64,000 nucleotides of DNA from Pseudoramibacter alactolyticus (GCF_050908235.1 NZ_CP194340.1), one strand, 5' to 3'. Positions 27,114-35,075 are shown, counted from the first letter of the stretch. Notes: generated by a model from the sequence alone, not told the origin. A program made the numbers and translations.

Positions 27114-27572
27114 ATGAGACAATGGATCGTCAAGCGTCTCGAAGCCATGAGCGCGTCGGAACTTTACGCTGTGATGCAGGCGCGGGCCGATGTTTTCGTT
27201 CGGGAGCAAAAAATTCTTTATCCCGATGCCGACGGCGAAGATCTCCGCTGCCTGCACCTTTACACTTTGAATGAGGTCGGAAAAGTATTGGCTTATCTGC
27301 GGATGTTTCAAGCGGATGCGGTGGGAAACGTTTGTTTTGGCCGGGTGCTTACCACTTTAAGGGGGCAGGGCCTGGGAAGGGTCTTGATTCAAAAGGCGGC
27401 ACAGGTGGCCCGGGATCAGTTCACCGCCGAAATGATCGTTTTGCATGCGCAGCAATCGGCAGAAGGTTTTTACCGTCGGCTGGGCTTTTCACGCACATCC
27501 TCTCTGTTCATCGAGGCCGGCATTCCCCATGTGGCCATGCAATGTCCATTGACGGATTTGGTGAAGAATTGA
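27114..27572 (+). CDS. GNAT acetyltransferase, ElaA-like
   Basis: A 152-residue GNAT-fold protein. The N-terminal LYAVMQARADVFVREQKILYPDADGED stretch is characteristic of ElaA proteins, and the acetyl-CoA loop appears as RGQGLGRVLIQKA with HAQQSAEGFYRRLGF at the C-terminal half. Substrate is unknown. It is followed 31 bp later by the YjbR-like gene. Confidence 0.85.
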   Translation: MRQWIVKRLEAMSASELYAVMQARADVFVREQKILYPDADGEDLRCLHLYTLNEVGKVLAYLRMFQADAVGNVCFGRVLTTLRGQGLGRVLIQKAAQVARDQFTAEMIVLHAQQSAEGFYRRLGFSRTSSLFIEAGIPHVAMQCPLTDLVKN

Positions 27573-27603
27573 AAAATCAAACAATCGAAGAAAGGCGTTG
27601 TTT

Positions 27604-27972
27604 ATGAAAGATTTAAGGCGGCAGGTTGAGGTATGGCTTGCGGCGGAAAACGGCGACGCACCGGAATACCTTTGGGCGAAGTTTCCAAACCACGCCGTGT
27701 TTCGCCGAAAAGACAACCGCAAATGGTATGCTCTGGTGGCGGAGGTGCCCCGGGAAAAGCTGGGCCTGGCGGAAAAGGCGCCGGTTCCCGTTCTCGTGGT
27801 GAAATGCGAGCCGTTTTTAAAGGATTTGCTCCTCGAAATGCCGGGTTATCGGCCGGCTTATCATATGAATAAGGAACACTGGATCACGGTGCTGCTCGAC
27901 GGCAGCGTGCCCTTTGAAAAAATTGTCGAGCATCTGGCGATGAGCCGGGAACTGGCCGGCGGCAAAAAATAA
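27604..27972 (+). CDS. MmcQ/YjbR family protein
   Basis: A 122-residue protein of the CyaY-like-fold MmcQ/YjbR family, shown by APEYLWAKFPNHAVFRRKDNRKWYALV (start of the fold), LVVKCEPF and the C-terminal MNKEHWITVLLDGSVP signature with the conserved HW. ATG 27604 preceded by AAAGG is preferred to the TTG two codons earlier. Family members are thought to bind DNA or nucleic acid, but the role is undefined. Confidence 0.83.
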   Translation: MKDLRRQVEVWLAAENGDAPEYLWAKFPNHAVFRRKDNRKWYALVAEVPREKLGLAEKAPVPVLVVKCEPFLKDLLLEMPGYRPAYHMNKEHWITVLLDGSVPFEKIVEHLAMSRELAGGKK

Positions 27973-27982
27973 GATAACAGAC

Positions 27983-28006
27983 GAGGGCCGCGCGGCGGCC
28001 TTTTTT
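27983..28006 (+). terminator. Terminator after the YjbR-like gene
   Basis: GGGCCGC / GCGGCC hairpin followed by T6. Confidence 0.75.
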
Positions 28007-28169
28007 GGATGCGCTCGTCTTTTTGCCGGCGGGCAAAGGCAAGTGTCAAGGTTTTGAAAAAATTGAAAATACATTGAAAACAAATTGAAAATGAAACCGG
28101 CGGCTGGCCATTTTCTGGAGGATAACGGGCAGGCAGGCTGAAAATTTTCAAAAAATTGAACGGATTGGC

Positions 28170-28198
28170 TTGACATCAAAGAGCTGAAAATTTACAAT
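28170..28198 (+). promoter_or_regulatory. Sigma-A promoter of ilvC (distal)
   Basis: Perfect TTGACA (28170-28175), 17-bp spacer, TACAAT (28193-28198). Confidence 0.75.
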
Positions 28199-28222
28199 GA
28201 AGAGGAATTATAAATTCACTTT

Positions 28223-28250
28223 TTGATATTGTTTTTTAACAGTATACAAT
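28223..28250 (+). promoter_or_regulatory. Second candidate promoter of ilvC (proximal)
   Basis: TTGATA (28223-28228), 16-bp spacer, TACAAT (28245-28250). Confidence 0.45.
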
Positions 28251-28335
28251 ATTCAATTCGTGGAGAGCGGCTGTAATAGCGCACGCGATGCCAACGCACA
28301 GCGGTGCACTATGGCGAATCCATTAAAAGGAGAAC

Positions 28336-29361
28336 ATGAAAATGAATCAAGCGAGAATGTTTTACGATCAGGACTGCGATCTCTCTTTGCTCGAAGGCAA
28401 GAAGATCGCCGTCATCGGTTATGGCTCACAGGGCCATGCGCACGCCAAGAACCTGAAGGAATCCGGCTGTGACGTGATTGTCGGCCTTTACGAAGGCAGC
28501 AAATCCTGGGCCAAGGCTGAAGCGGAAGGCTTTGACGTCTTTACCTCTGCCGAAGCGGCCAAGCAGGCCGATATCATTATGATTCTGATCAACGACGAAA
28601 AACAGGCTGATCTTTATAAAAACGACATTGCCCCCAATCTGGAAGCCGGCAACATGCTGATGTTTGCCCACGGCTTTAACATTCATTTCGGGACCATCAT
28701 GCCGCCGGCAGATGTCGATGTGACCATGATCGCTCCGAAAGCTCCGGGCCACACCGTTCGCAGCGAATTTATCGAAGGCAAAGGGACGCCGTCGCTGGTT
28801 GCCGTCGAACAGGATGCCACCGGTCATGCGCTGGATCTGGCGCTGGCCTATGCGGCGGGTTTGGGAGCCGCCCGTGCCGGCGTGCTTGAAACCACCTTCA
28901 GAACCGAAACCGAAACCGACCTTTTCGGCGAACAGGCTGTGCTTTGCGGCGGTGTTTGCGCGCTGATGCAAGCCGGCTTTGAAACCTTGGTGGAAGCAGG
29001 CTACGATCCGAGAAACGCCTACTTCGAATGTGTCCACGAAATGAAACTCATCGTCGATTTGATTTATCAGTCCGGCTTCAAGGGCATGCGTTATTCTATC
29101 TCCAACACGGCGGAATACGGCGACTACATCACCGGGCCGAAAATCGTCACCGACGACACCAAGAAGGCCATGAAGCAAATCCTCTCCGATATTCAGGACG
29201 GGACCTTCGCTAAGGACTTCCTGACCGAAATGAGCTCCGGCAGCCAGGTGCATTTCAAGGCGATGCGCAAGCTGGCCCAGGAACACCAGACCGAAACCGT
29301 TGGGGAAGAGATTCGCAAGCTTTACAGCTGGAACGGCAACGACAAACTGATCAACAACTAA
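28336..29361 (+). CDS. ilvC: Ketol-acid reductoisomerase (class I)
   Basis: Isomerises and reduces acetolactate or acetohydroxybutyrate with NADPH in valine, leucine and isoleucine synthesis. The 341-residue length is class I. The Rossmann loop GYGSQGHAHAKN (about 24-35), MIAPKAPGHTVR and the metal-binding acidic residues in EQAVLCGG...FECVHEMKLIVDL are conserved. AAAAGGAG precedes ATG 28336. It stands alone, with no ilvBN or leuA nearby, and codon use is that of a well-expressed gene. Confidence 0.97.
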   Translation: MKMNQARMFYDQDCDLSLLEGKKIAVIGYGSQGHAHAKNLKESGCDVIVGLYEGSKSWAKAEAEGFDVFTSAEAAKQADIIMILINDEKQADLYKNDIAPNLEAGNMLMFAHGFNIHFGTIMPPADVDVTMIAPKAPGHTVRSEFIEGKGTPSLVAVEQDATGHALDLALAYAAGLGAARAGVLETTFRTETETDLFGEQAVLCGGVCALMQAGFETLVEAGYDPRNAYFECVHEMKLIVDLIYQSGFKGMRYSISNTAEYGDYITGPKIVTDDTKKAMKQILSDIQDGTFAKDFLTEMSSGSQVHFKAMRKLAQEHQTETVGEEIRKLYSWNGNDKLINN

Positions 29362-29381
29362 TCGCGCAAATAAGCTGCGGC

Positions 29382-29422
29382 AACCCGCATCCGAACAGCA
29401 ACCGGATGCGGGTTTTGTTTTT
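29382..29422 (+). terminator. Terminator of ilvC
   Basis: Perfect 12-bp stem AACCCGCATCCG / CGGATGCGGGTT with T-rich tail. Confidence 0.8.
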
Positions 29423-29627
29423 GAAAGGCTTCCGGCCTTGCGGGAATAGGTGGGATCATTCTCATCAAGCGGGCGTCAAGCGTTGCTCCAGTAAATGAGG
29501 CCAAGCGCCATTTTATGTTGGAAAAAAACAAAAATGTGGTTATGCCAACAGCGCGCGGCCTCAAAACGGCTATAATAACATCATCAAGTGAAAAGAAAGC
29601 CCGCGGCACATTGCGGCAGGAGGCAAT

Positions 29628-30230
29628 ATGAGCGCACAATTAGGACCGATTCACCACAGAATGTATCAGAAGATTCGCTTTCAGGAAGCGTTGATCGATC
29701 AGCTGATCGCCCTGGCAGAAGCGAACGGCTGGCAGACGGCCGACGGCACGCCCGTGACGGCATACGCTGGTGAGCCGGAAGCGCCGCTCGAGACCATCAT
29801 CGATTTTGCAAACATCCACGGCTGGCTTTCGGGCCGCATTGCCGATCCTGAGCGGCGCTACGCAGCGCTGGTTACCGGGCTGCTCGCGGCAGATGCCGGG
29901 CGGCTTGCCGCCATCGAAGCGGCCGCCTTCGCCTTTGGCCAACGTGCCGCGGTGGCGGGCGAGAGCGCCCCGGCGGTTTACCAGGCGGTGGATGCCCGTC
30001 TGCTCGACGGCATGCCCTGCGACCGGGCGATCGCCATCACTGAAAACGAAGCCGACCGTGTGACCTGGCAGGTGGCGGCGGATACCCACAGCCCCTACTG
30101 GACAGAAGTCGGCGGGGATGGTAAAATTTACTACAAACTGCGCACAGCGCTGATTGCCGGGATGCTTTCCGGCAGCGGCTGGCGCCTGGCTGAAGACGAC
30201 GGCACATCGGCCATCGTCGCGGCCCGATAA
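29628..30230 (+). CDS. Uncharacterised soluble protein upstream of DUF1858/hemerythrin genes
   Basis: A 200-residue protein with no signal or membrane segment. It begins with a His-containing amphipathic segment (GPIHHRMYQKIRFQEALID), followed by an Ala-rich helical middle and a C-terminal region with DTHSPYWTEVGGDGKIYYKLRTALI. I do not recognise the family. GCAGGAGG precedes ATG 29628, and a TATAAT at 29571-29576 may be its -10. Genes for a DUF1858 domain and a hemerythrin follow on the same strand, suggesting shared redox or NO/O2 stress function (inference). Confidence 0.6.
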   Translation: MSAQLGPIHHRMYQKIRFQEALIDQLIALAEANGWQTADGTPVTAYAGEPEAPLETIIDFANIHGWLSGRIADPERRYAALVTGLLAADAGRLAAIEAAAFAFGQRAAVAGESAPAVYQAVDARLLDGMPCDRAIAITENEADRVTWQVAADTHSPYWTEVGGDGKIYYKLRTALIAGMLSGSGWRLAEDDGTSAIVAAR

Positions 30231-30306
30231 TTTCTTGCCCTGCGCAATCGCGCGATTCAAAACACGGATGTTCACAGGAAGCGAATATCCGCGATAAGGA
30301 GAAAAA

Positions 30307-30522
30307 ATGGAAGCAACTCAGAAAATTACCAAGGATATGTTGACCGGCGAAGTCGTCGCCACCTACCCGGAAGCCGCCAAGGCGCTGATGATGGTCGGCA
30401 TGGGCTGTGTCAGCTGCCCGGCATCCCAGATGGAATCGCTGGCCGATGCGGCCATGGTGCACGGTCTCGATGCCGATCAGGTGGTCGAATATTTAAACGA
30501 CTCCCTGAATTTAAACGACTGA
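30307..30522 (+). CDS. DUF1858 (ScdA-N-like) domain protein
   Basis: A 71-residue single-domain protein: ITKDMLTGEVVATYPEAAKALM, then GMGCVSCPASQMESL with the conserved CxxC and a GLDADQVVEYLN tail. DUF1858 domains accompany hybrid-cluster proteins and iron-sulfur repair (Ric/ScdA) hemerythrins. Here it sits 7 bp ahead of a hemerythrin gene, so the pair recreates ScdA as two polypeptides. AAGGAG precedes ATG 30307. Confidence 0.88.
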   Translation: MEATQKITKDMLTGEVVATYPEAAKALMMVGMGCVSCPASQMESLADAAMVHGLDADQVVEYLNDSLNLND

Positions 30523-30529
30523 GGAAATT

Positions 30530-31144
30530 ATGTACAGCGTCGACGTGATGAAGGCCGAGCACGACAACATCCTTGAATTTCTCAAGGTGGTGCGCAGCAT
30601 GTGCTGCCAGGTCGTGGCCGGCGGCGATTTGGTGAGCGATGATTTTCGGCAGGTGGTGGATTTCGCCCGGAATTATTCCGACGCGCAGCACCACGGCAAG
30701 GAGGAACACTTCCTTTTTAACGAAATGGAAGCGCGTCTGGGACCGGTGGGCGTCAATCTGATCCGCCACGGCATGCTGGTGGAGCACAATCTCTGCCGGG
30801 GGCATATGTTCGATCTGACCACGGCCCTCGACCAATACGAAGCCGATCCCGACATTCAGACCAAGGTGGACATCGTGGAAGCGGCGAATGGCTACGCCAC
30901 ATTGCTCACTCGCCACATTGCCAAGGAAAATACCGTGGTCTATCCCTTCGGCGAGAAAAACCTGGGAGCGGAGGTCATTGCTCAAATCGACGATAAGGTG
31001 CGGGCTTTCGAAGCGCAGACCGCCGAGGTGCCGGATCGGTATCTCGCGATGCTCGAGCGGCTTCGCGATCGCTACGGTCGTGTGGACGACCGTCATCAGG
31101 ACGTGGTGATCACGCCGACGGCGCCTAAGGTTCAGATCGACTGA
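30530..31144 (+). CDS. Hemerythrin-domain protein
   Basis: A 204-residue four-helix di-iron protein. Candidate ligands are His in MKAEHDNI, His-His and Glu in DAQHHGKEEHFLFNE, His in MLVEHNLCRGH and His in LLTRHIAKEN. This spacing fits HHE hemerythrins that sense or carry O2/NO or repair Fe-S clusters. It follows the DUF1858 gene by 7 bp and is the last gene before a terminator. Confidence 0.88.
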   Translation: MYSVDVMKAEHDNILEFLKVVRSMCCQVVAGGDLVSDDFRQVVDFARNYSDAQHHGKEEHFLFNEMEARLGPVGVNLIRHGMLVEHNLCRGHMFDLTTALDQYEADPDIQTKVDIVEAANGYATLLTRHIAKENTVVYPFGEKNLGAEVIAQIDDKVRAFEAQTAEVPDRYLAMLERLRDRYGRVDDRHQDVVITPTAPKVQID

Positions 31145-31166
31145 AGGCAAACAGAATGAAGTCATC

Positions 31167-31194
31167 AAGGTGTCGCTTTGGCGGCGCCTTTTTT
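31167..31194 (+). terminator. Terminator after the hemerythrin gene
   Basis: AAGGTGTCGC / GCGGCGCCTT hairpin with G-T pairs, TTTG loop and T run. Confidence 0.65.
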
Positions 31195-31287
31195 ATGTGC
31201 CGGTGCGGCGAACTTTTCGAGCGTTTTGATGGGTTATGGCCCGGTTTGCGAGATGATGATCGATGCTGCTTAATATAAGGAGAAACC

Positions 31288-31509
31288 ATGGATTTACAAG
31301 CTTTTTTAGCGCAAATGAACAGCGGCAAACGTGTTGCTGCTGGGTCGCCGGCCCGCCTGGCCATGCATCGCCTGGCCCGGGAGGCGTTAATCATCGCCGC
31401 CCGGATGAACGCGGGATATCGCACGCCGGAAGCCCTCGCGGCGGATTTTGCCGAGCTGACCACGCAGCCGGTGCGCCCGGAAGCGGTGCCGGACGAAATC
31501 GGGGAATAA
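31288..31509 (+). CDS. Truncated sugar O-acetyltransferase: N-terminal domain only
   Basis: A 73-residue product resembling the N-terminal helical cap of maltose/galactoside-type O-acetyltransferases: MDLQAFLAQMNSGKRV, then MHRLAREALIIAARMNAGYRTPE. The left-handed beta-helix (hexapeptide repeat) with the catalytic His and acetyl-CoA site is missing. After TAA the frame shows no further homology, and a terminator starts 11 bp later. AAGGAG precedes ATG 31288. It may be a decayed gene whose end was deleted, or a stand-alone cap domain. Confidence 0.55.
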   Translation: MDLQAFLAQMNSGKRVAAGSPARLAMHRLAREALIIAARMNAGYRTPEALAADFAELTTQPVRPEAVPDEIGE

Positions 31510-31520
31510 TCAAACACATA

Positions 31521-31551
31521 AAGGCGCTGTCCGAAGGGACGGCGCTTTTTT
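31521..31551 (+). terminator. Terminator after the acetyltransferase fragment
   Basis: AAGGCGC-TG-TCC / GGA-CG-GCGCTTTTTT hairpin with GAAG loop. Confidence 0.7.
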
Positions 31552-31562
31552 GTATAAAAGAA

Positions 31563-31585
31563 AACCACGCGTTGGACGCGTGGTT
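31563..31585. repeat. Left-end hairpin of the IS200-like element
   Basis: Perfect 10-bp stem AACCACGCGT / ACGCGTGGTT with TGG loop; the 19-nt core is identical to the right-end hairpin. Confidence 0.75.
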
Positions 31586-31615
31586 CCGGAAACCTTAAAG
31601 GTATGAACAGAAGAA

Positions 31616-31736
31616 GCCCTCCTGAGGTGTTCCACTTTGAATGCGGTCTGTCAGCTGCATAAAAAGGAATCCAAAGGAGGGCCCATTCATTATGGGAATG
31701 AATGATATCAATAGTTTATCGCATTCAAAGTGGAAC
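31616..31736 (+). promoter_or_regulatory. RBS-sequestering structure in the tnpA leader
   Basis: GCCCTCCT (31616-31623) is complementary to AGGAGGGC (31675-31682), which contains the tnpA ribosome site. A second, 17-nt perfect inverted repeat pairs 31629-31645 in the leader with 31720-31736 inside the coding region. The two pairings interleave, so they form either a pseudoknot or alternative folds. IS200 elements are known to repress tnpA translation with 5'-UTR structure. Confidence 0.6.
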
Positions 31737-32153
31737 TGTAAATACCATGTTGTGTTTGCTCCCAAATATCGGAGGATGATATTTTACCATAAGAAAAAGC
31801 GAGCAATAGGAGCGATATTGAGAAAGTTGTGCGAGTGGAAAGGGGTAAAAATCGTTGATGCAGAAATATGCCCTGATCATGTACACATGCTATTGGAGAT
31901 CCCTCCAAAATATTCTGTATCCAAGTTTATGGGATACCTGAAAGGGAAAAGCAGCACAAAGTTGTATGAACAATTTGGGGAATTAAAATATAAGTACCGG
32001 AATAGAGAGTTCTGGTGCAAAGGATATTATGTGGATACAGTAGGAAAGAATGAGCAACGGATCAGTGAGTATATAACGAACCAATTGTCAGAAGACAAAT
32101 TGGGCGAGCAACTGACAATGCCGGGGGCAAGTCCATTCAGAAGTAAAAAGTAA
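31692..32153 (+). CDS. tnpA: IS200-family transposase TnpA (Y1 HUH)
   Basis: A 153-residue single-strand transposase. The metal-binding HUH motif is DHVHMLLEIP, the catalytic tyrosine lies in GYYVDTVGKN, and KYHVVFAPKYRR is the usual N-terminal strand. Length is normal and no lesion is seen. ATG 31692 follows AAAGGAGG; the ATG-less upstream frame belongs to the structured leader. The element moves by peel-and-paste of single-stranded DNA. Confidence 0.92.
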   Translation: MGMNDINSLSHSKWNCKYHVVFAPKYRRMIFYHKKKRAIGAILRKLCEWKGVKIVDAEICPDHVHMLLEIPPKYSVSKFMGYLKGKSSTKLYEQFGELKYKYRNREFWCKGYYVDTVGKNEQRISEYITNQLSEDKLGEQLTMPGASPFRSKK

Positions 32154-32232
32154 CACAAGGCAAAGCGACTGACAGACTGTTTTACACGTTTATGTGTCCG
32201 CTAGGAGCAGAGGGCTTTGCCCGACTAATGAC

Positions 32233-32253
32233 AACCACGCGTTGGACGCGTGG
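32233..32253. repeat. Right-end hairpin of the IS200-like element
   Basis: 8-bp stem CCACGCGT / ACGCGTGG with TGG loop, same core as the left end. Confidence 0.75.
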
Positions 32254-32288
32254 ATGGGCTTACGGCCGGCGCATCGAATGATGCCAAC

Positions 32289-32324
32289 AAAAAGCACTTC
32301 ACCTGTGGCCGTGAAGTGCTTTTT
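32289..32324. terminator. Perfect 14-bp bidirectional terminator hairpin
   Basis: AAAAAGCACTTCAC pairs exactly with GTGAAGTGCTTTTT around an 8-nt loop. The gene it served on the plus strand is no longer evident; it may have been separated by the IS200 insertion. Confidence 0.65.
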
Positions 32325-32419
32325 GGGTATAGAAGATGTTAATGGTTTGCCGCATGGCGACAAAGGAGAATGTCACGCCGAGGCGGCGTGCGGCCGGGCG
32401 CCACAGGGGCCGTTCAAAA

Positions 32420-32446
32420 CGCCCATCTCCTGCCAGGAGATGGGCG
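32420..32446 (-). terminator. Terminator of glnN
   Basis: Perfect 12-bp stem CGCCCATCTCCT / AGGAGATGGGCG with a 3-nt loop; on the minus strand it is followed by GTTTTG. Confidence 0.7.
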
Positions 32447-32502
32447 CGTCTTTGCGAATATGCGAGTGATTGAAAGGGTTGGAAGGATTGAAAGGTTGTG
32501 AA

Positions 32503-34626
32503 TTAAACGTAGAAGAGCAGGTCTTCATAAATCGGATAGGGCCAGTATTCCCGGCCGACGATGGTTTCGAGCTCGTCGGCGACGGCGCGCAGGGCGTTCA
32601 TCGCGCCGATCACCGCATTGCAATAGGCATCGGCCCTTTCCTGGGCGTCGGCGGCGGCCTGGGCGGCGCGATTGGCGGCTTCCAACGCGTCGGTCTTTTC
32701 GAGCATGCCGCCGGCCAGCGCGGAGATGCGCGCGGCCATTTTGGCTTCGACGCTGCCTTTGGTATCGAGGCCGACGGCCTTTTTCTGGGCGAGGATGGTC
32801 GTCAGGTCCTTTTCGCACTTAAGCACCGCCGGCAGAATTTCGTGTCGGGCCATCGAGAGCATGGTCAGTGCTTCAATGTTGATGGTTTTGGCGTATTCCT
32901 CCAGGTGGATTTCCTGGCGGGCCTTCATTTCCTCTTCGGAATAAATGCCGTGGCGGGCCATCACGTCCACATTCTTCGGCAGGCAGTAATCGGCAAAGGC
33001 CTCCGGCGTGGTTTTGAGATTGGGCAGGCCGCGGCGGGCAGCTTCGGCCACCCATTCGTCGGAATAATTGTTGCCGTTGAAGATCACGCGCTTGTGCGCA
33101 GAGAGGCGGCCGCGCAGAAATTCGCGGCAGTCGGCTTCAAAATCGGTGCTGCCCTCCAGGGCATCGGCATATTCCCGCAGCACTTCAGCCACGGCGGCGT
33201 TGAGGGCGATGTTCGGTCCGGCGATGGACTGATTGGAGCCCAGCATCCGGAATTCAAACTTGTTGCCGGTGAAAGCGAAGGGCGAGGTGCGGTTGCGGTC
33301 GGTGGCATCGGAGATGAAGTTCGGCACCGAGTCGACGCCGATATCCATGATCAGATCTCGAGCGGTTTCGACCGTTTCGCCGGTTTCCAGGGATTTGAGG
33401 GCGGCCGTTAGCTGGTCGCCGAGGAAGATCGAGATAATGGCCGGGGGCGCTTCGTTGCCGCCGAGACGGTGGTCGTTGCCCGCCGAGGCCACGGTGGAGC
33501 GCAGCAGCTCCGGATAGCGGTCGACCGCTTCGATCACCGCGACGAGGAAGAGCAGAAACTGCAGATTGCTCGCCGGATCGCCGCCGGGATCCAGCAGATT
33601 TTCGCCGGTATCGGTGCTGATGGCCCAGTTGTTGTGCTTGCCGGAGCCGTTGATGCCCTCAAAGGGTTTTTTGTGGATCAGGCAATGCAGGTTGTGTTTG
33701 GGGGCGATGCGGCGCAGGGTTTCCATGATTAGGTGATTGTTGTCCGTCGCCTGGTTGGAGGTGGAGAATACCGGCGCGAGCTCGTGCTGGCAGGGGGCGA
33801 CTTCGTTGTGGCGGGTTTTGCTCGGTACGCCGAGAGCCCAGAGCTCGTCGTCCACCTCGCGCATGAAGTGGCGGACCCGCCCGCGGATGCGCCCGAAATA
33901 ATGGTCCTCCATTTCCTGCCCCTTGGGCGCGTCGGCCCCGAAGAGGGTGCGGCCGGTGAGGATCAAATCCTTGCGCTTTTTATACATGTCATTGTCGATC
34001 AGGAAATATTCCTGTTCGGCGCCGACGGTGGTGGTCACCTTTTTCACGTCGGTTTTTCCGAAGAGTGCCAGGATGCGGATGGCCTCGTCGGACAGGGCCT
34101 TCATTGAGCGGAGCAGCGGCGTCTTTTTGTCGAGTACTTCGCCGGAGTAGGAGATGAAGGATGTGGGGATGTAAAGGGATTTGCCCTTGACAAAGGCGAA
34201 GGAAGTCGGGTCCCAGGCGGTGTAGCCCCGGGCTTCAAAGGTCGCCCGCAGCCCGCCGGAGGGAAAGGAAGAGGCGTCCGGTTCGCCCTTGATCAGTTCT
34301 TTGCCGGAGAATTCCATGATGACTTTGCCTTCGTCGGTGGGGCTGATAAAGGCGTCGTGCTTTTCGGCGGTGGCGCCGGTCATCGGCTGGAACCAATGGG
34401 TGAAATGGGTGGCACCCAGCTCCATGGCTCAGTCTTTCATCGCGTTGGCCACCACCTCGGCGGCGTCCTTTTCGAGGGGGGTGCCTTCCTTAATGGTGCG
34501 CAGCACGCTTTTGTAAATGTGCCCCGGCAGCCGCTTGCGCATCACCGTGATATTGAAAACTTTCGAGCCGAACAGCTCGACGACGCTGTCCTTTTGATCC
34601 TTGATTTCGGTTAAAACGTCAGACAT
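32503..34626 (-). CDS. glnN: Type III glutamine synthetase (GlnN) with in-frame TGA
   Basis: ATP-dependent ligation of ammonia to glutamate. The reading frame from ATG 34626 (AAGGAGG site) to 32503 covers about 707 codons, the GSIII length, but is interrupted by TGA at 34429-34431. The flanks read VANAMKD-stop-AMELGATHFTHWFQP, where GSIII proteins have a conserved Trp, so TGG to TGA is a single G-to-A change. Downstream motifs are intact: VGAEQEYFLID, HNEVAPCQHELAP, NGSGKHNNW and GGNEAPPAIIS. ATG 34425 could allow restart, but that product would lack the N-terminal ~65 residues. It could be a mutation, readthrough or a sequence error. The leader holds an attenuator-like terminator. Confidence 0.85.
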
Positions 34627-34666
34627 GATTGCCTCCTTCTTGAAAATCGAATGGCTTGGCGAAAAT

Positions 34667-34703
34667 AAAAAAACGCCGGCACGCTTGTTCAAACGTGCAG
34701 GCG
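34667..34703 (-). terminator. Leader terminator (attenuator) upstream of glnN
   Basis: On the minus strand the stem GGCG-A/GCACG...CGTGC-CGCC (34674-34703) is followed by T7 (34667-34673), about 40 nt before ATG 34626 and about 25 nt after the predicted start of transcription. CAAAGGCG at its 5' side is shared with the gltB-side leader. It is likely controlled by antitermination, plausibly by the ANTAR protein encoded at 41506. Confidence 0.65.
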
Positions 34704-34735
34704 CCTTTGCCAGATTCGCTATTGAAGATGCCTAT

Positions 34736-34764
34736 AGGATAGGCGATGCGGAAGGACTTGTCAA
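34736..34764 (-). promoter_or_regulatory. glnN promoter
   Basis: Minus strand TTGACA (34759-34764), exact 17-bp spacer, TATCCT (34736-34741). Confidence 0.7.
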
Positions 34765-34834
34765 GGAATTTCGTGCAAAAAAACAAAGTAGGATGCTGTA
34801 TACAAATCTGCAATCCTTTTCGATCAATTAAGGC

Positions 34835-34863
34835 TTGCCAAGGATGGCGGGCTGTGGTTTAAT
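34835..34863 (+). promoter_or_regulatory. Promoter of the glutamate synthase operon
   Basis: TTGCCA (34835-34840), 17-bp spacer, TTTAAT (34858-34863), placed before the long leader hairpin. Confidence 0.5.
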
Positions 34864-34907
34864 AACAGCAATCTAAAAATTGTATACATCAAGAAGACCA
34901 TGGAACA

Positions 34908-35008
34908 AAGGCGTTCCCCAAGCGGTCGATTGTGCAGACAAGCCACCAAGCGTGAAGCGGATGGCGTTTTATCGGTCTGCCGGTCGGCGGCTGGGGCGCG
35001 TCTTTTTT
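34908..35008 (+). promoter_or_regulatory. Long leader stem-loop ending in T-run (candidate ANTAR-controlled attenuator)
   Basis: The arm 34908-34939 pairs with 34975-35004: AAGGCG/CGTCTT, CCCC/GGGG, AGC/GCT, GTCGATTG/CGGTCGGC (with wobbles) and GCAGAC/GTCTGC, followed by T6 (35003-35008). A smaller GCCA/TGGC hairpin sits in the loop. The structure lies 70 nt before the amidotransferase start. It begins with CAAAGGCG as the glnN leader does. ANTAR proteins bind tandem leader hairpins and prevent termination in clostridial nitrogen genes. Confidence 0.6.
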
Positions 35009-35075
35009 CTTTGAGAAGGACCTTGCTTGTAACGCACGCGGCGTCTTGGTGCGCCGGAGAAAGAAGGAGAATGTG

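Larger units (their letters stand above)
27973..28335. other. Intergenic region: terminator, two promoters and ilvC leader
   Basis: Contains the terminator at 27983-28006, an AT-rich stretch, two promoter candidates (28170-28198 and 28223-28250) and a leader of 85-130 nt before ilvC. No T-box features (no AGGGTGGNACCGCG) and no branched-chain-rich leader peptide are seen. Confidence 0.5.
31563..32256 (+). mobile_element. IS200-like (IS200/IS605 family) insertion sequence
   Basis: One tnpA gene flanked by two copies of the same subterminal hairpin (CCACGCGT-TGG-ACGCGTGG at 31565-31583 and 32235-32253) in direct orientation, the arrangement recognised by Y1 HUH transposases. There is no tnpB. 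Exact cleavage sites cannot be fixed. It lies between the acetyltransferase fragment and the nitrogen cluster. Confidence 0.82.

Noticed and set aside
28280..28330. Possible ilvC leader peptide and attenuator
   Set aside because: The only short ORF (12 codons) contains one Leu and one Ile, and no alternative terminator or T-box motif is seen.
34429..34431. Selenocysteine at the glnN TGA
   Set aside because: The aligned residue is Trp, not Cys, and I see no obvious SECIS-like hairpin just downstream.
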